Shown piece after piece: positions 5,233-5,321 of a stretch of 5,321 nucleotides of DNA; the stretch's first letter is position 1, and each line of letters begins with the position of its first letter. Source of the DNA: an uncultured Clostridia bacterium (GTDB lineage: Bacteria > Bacillota > Clostridia > Oscillospirales > Oscillospiraceae); contig CALICR010000042.1 in the NCBI GenBank assembly GCA_938049125.1, forward strand, positions 1 through 5,321, given 5' to 3'. Both the position numbers and the translations under genes were made by a program. Under the pieces are notes generated by a model. That model had not been told where the DNA came from. It searched no databases and saw nothing but the letters and a program-made list of their open reading frames with translations.

Positions 5233-5321
5233 ATGCCAAAGGGAGTCCCAAACAAAGGAAACTGTCTGGACAACGCCGTGATAGAGAATTTCTTTGGTTT
5301 ACTCAAAAGTGAACTGTTGTA
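5233..5321 (+). pseudogene. Chimeric IS3 transposase remnant (OrfA start joined to OrfB C-terminal motif), partial
   Basis: From ATG 5233 the frame reads MPKGVPNK, then GNCLDNAVIENFFGLLKSEL, and runs off the window. The second part is the highly conserved IS3-family OrfB region containing the Glu of the DDE triad (E18 of this frame, in NAVIENFF) and part of the integrase core end. The first eight residues match what I recall as the usual N-terminus of OrfA in related clostridial elements (GVPNK followed by RYTPEFK). The simplest reading is an in-frame internal deletion that removed the HTH of OrfA, the frameshift region and both catalytic Asp residues, leaving an inactive short protein. A GGGGTG (5221-5226) 6 nt upstream could serve as a weak ribosome binding site. 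Confidence 0.72.

Larger units (their letters stand above)
5163..5321 (+). mobile_element. IS3-family element, left end, apparently internally deleted; continues past the window
   Basis: The sequence TGAACCGCCCCCCCATTTG (5163-5181) followed by TTAGACA resembles the terminal inverted repeats of Firmicute IS3-family elements, which often show a run of C followed by TTAGACA. The exact outer base could be 5161 or 5163, since both start TG. Downstream lie a hairpin (5182-5215) and a reading frame from 5233 that carries a typical IS3 OrfB catalytic motif only 70 bp from the end. In an intact element of about 1.3-1.5 kb this motif lies near the other end, so most of orfA and orfB appears missing. 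Base composition is lower in GC than the neighbouring genes. The family assignment of the protein motif is firm; the terminal repeat and the deletion are inferred from remembered family structure. Confidence 0.72.

Noticed and set aside
1..5321. CRISPR array, tRNA or rRNA gene, phage or defence module
   Set aside because: No regularly spaced repeats, no tRNA-like cloverleaf, no rRNA sequence, and every sizeable gene has an ordinary metabolic or regulatory assignment.

Overview
The window is GC-rich, with strong AGGAGG-type ribosome binding sites. Its gene content (a CitG-type fragment, a YfcC-family transporter, an M20 peptidase, a LysR regulator and an IS3-family end) suggests a GC-rich anaerobic Firmicute, plausibly an intestinal member of the Oscillospiraceae/Lachnospiraceae. 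This is inferred from protein style and context; no rRNA or other taxonomic marker is present.

Layout. Bases 1-169 are the 3' end of a plus-strand gene for a CitG/MdcB-type triphosphoribosyl-dephospho-CoA synthase, closed by a strong hairpin terminator (181-215). Next comes a convergent minus-strand gene for a cytoplasmic transglutaminase-like protein (1251 down to 217). A minus-strand operon follows: an M20 metallopeptidase (3993 down to 2809), then 28 nt later a YfcC/DcuC-family membrane transporter (2780 down to 1389), ending in a perfect 13-bp hairpin terminator (1317-1346). A 265-bp AT-rich region (3994-4258) separates the peptidase from a divergent LysR-type regulator (4259-5128). It carries a good sigma-70 promoter for lysR and several small dyads that could be operators. 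The last 160 bp are the left end of an IS3-family element in which the first codons of OrfA appear to be joined directly to the catalytic-Glu region of OrfB.

How the genes may work together. A LysR regulator divergent from an M20 hydrolase and a carboxylate-type permease has the same architecture as the E. coli abgR-abgABT locus (p-aminobenzoyl-glutamate uptake and cleavage), but the permease here is YfcC-like rather than AbgT-like. The most economical reading is a regulated module that imports an N-acyl amino acid or small peptide and cleaves it inside the cell. The substrate cannot be read from sequence. The transglutaminase-like gene has its own candidate promoter and is probably not part of this module.

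Most of the window is ordinary metabolic DNA. The most unusual feature is the right-hand edge, where the IS3 end appears internally deleted with a chimeric in-frame reading frame and appears to have split the lysR terminator.
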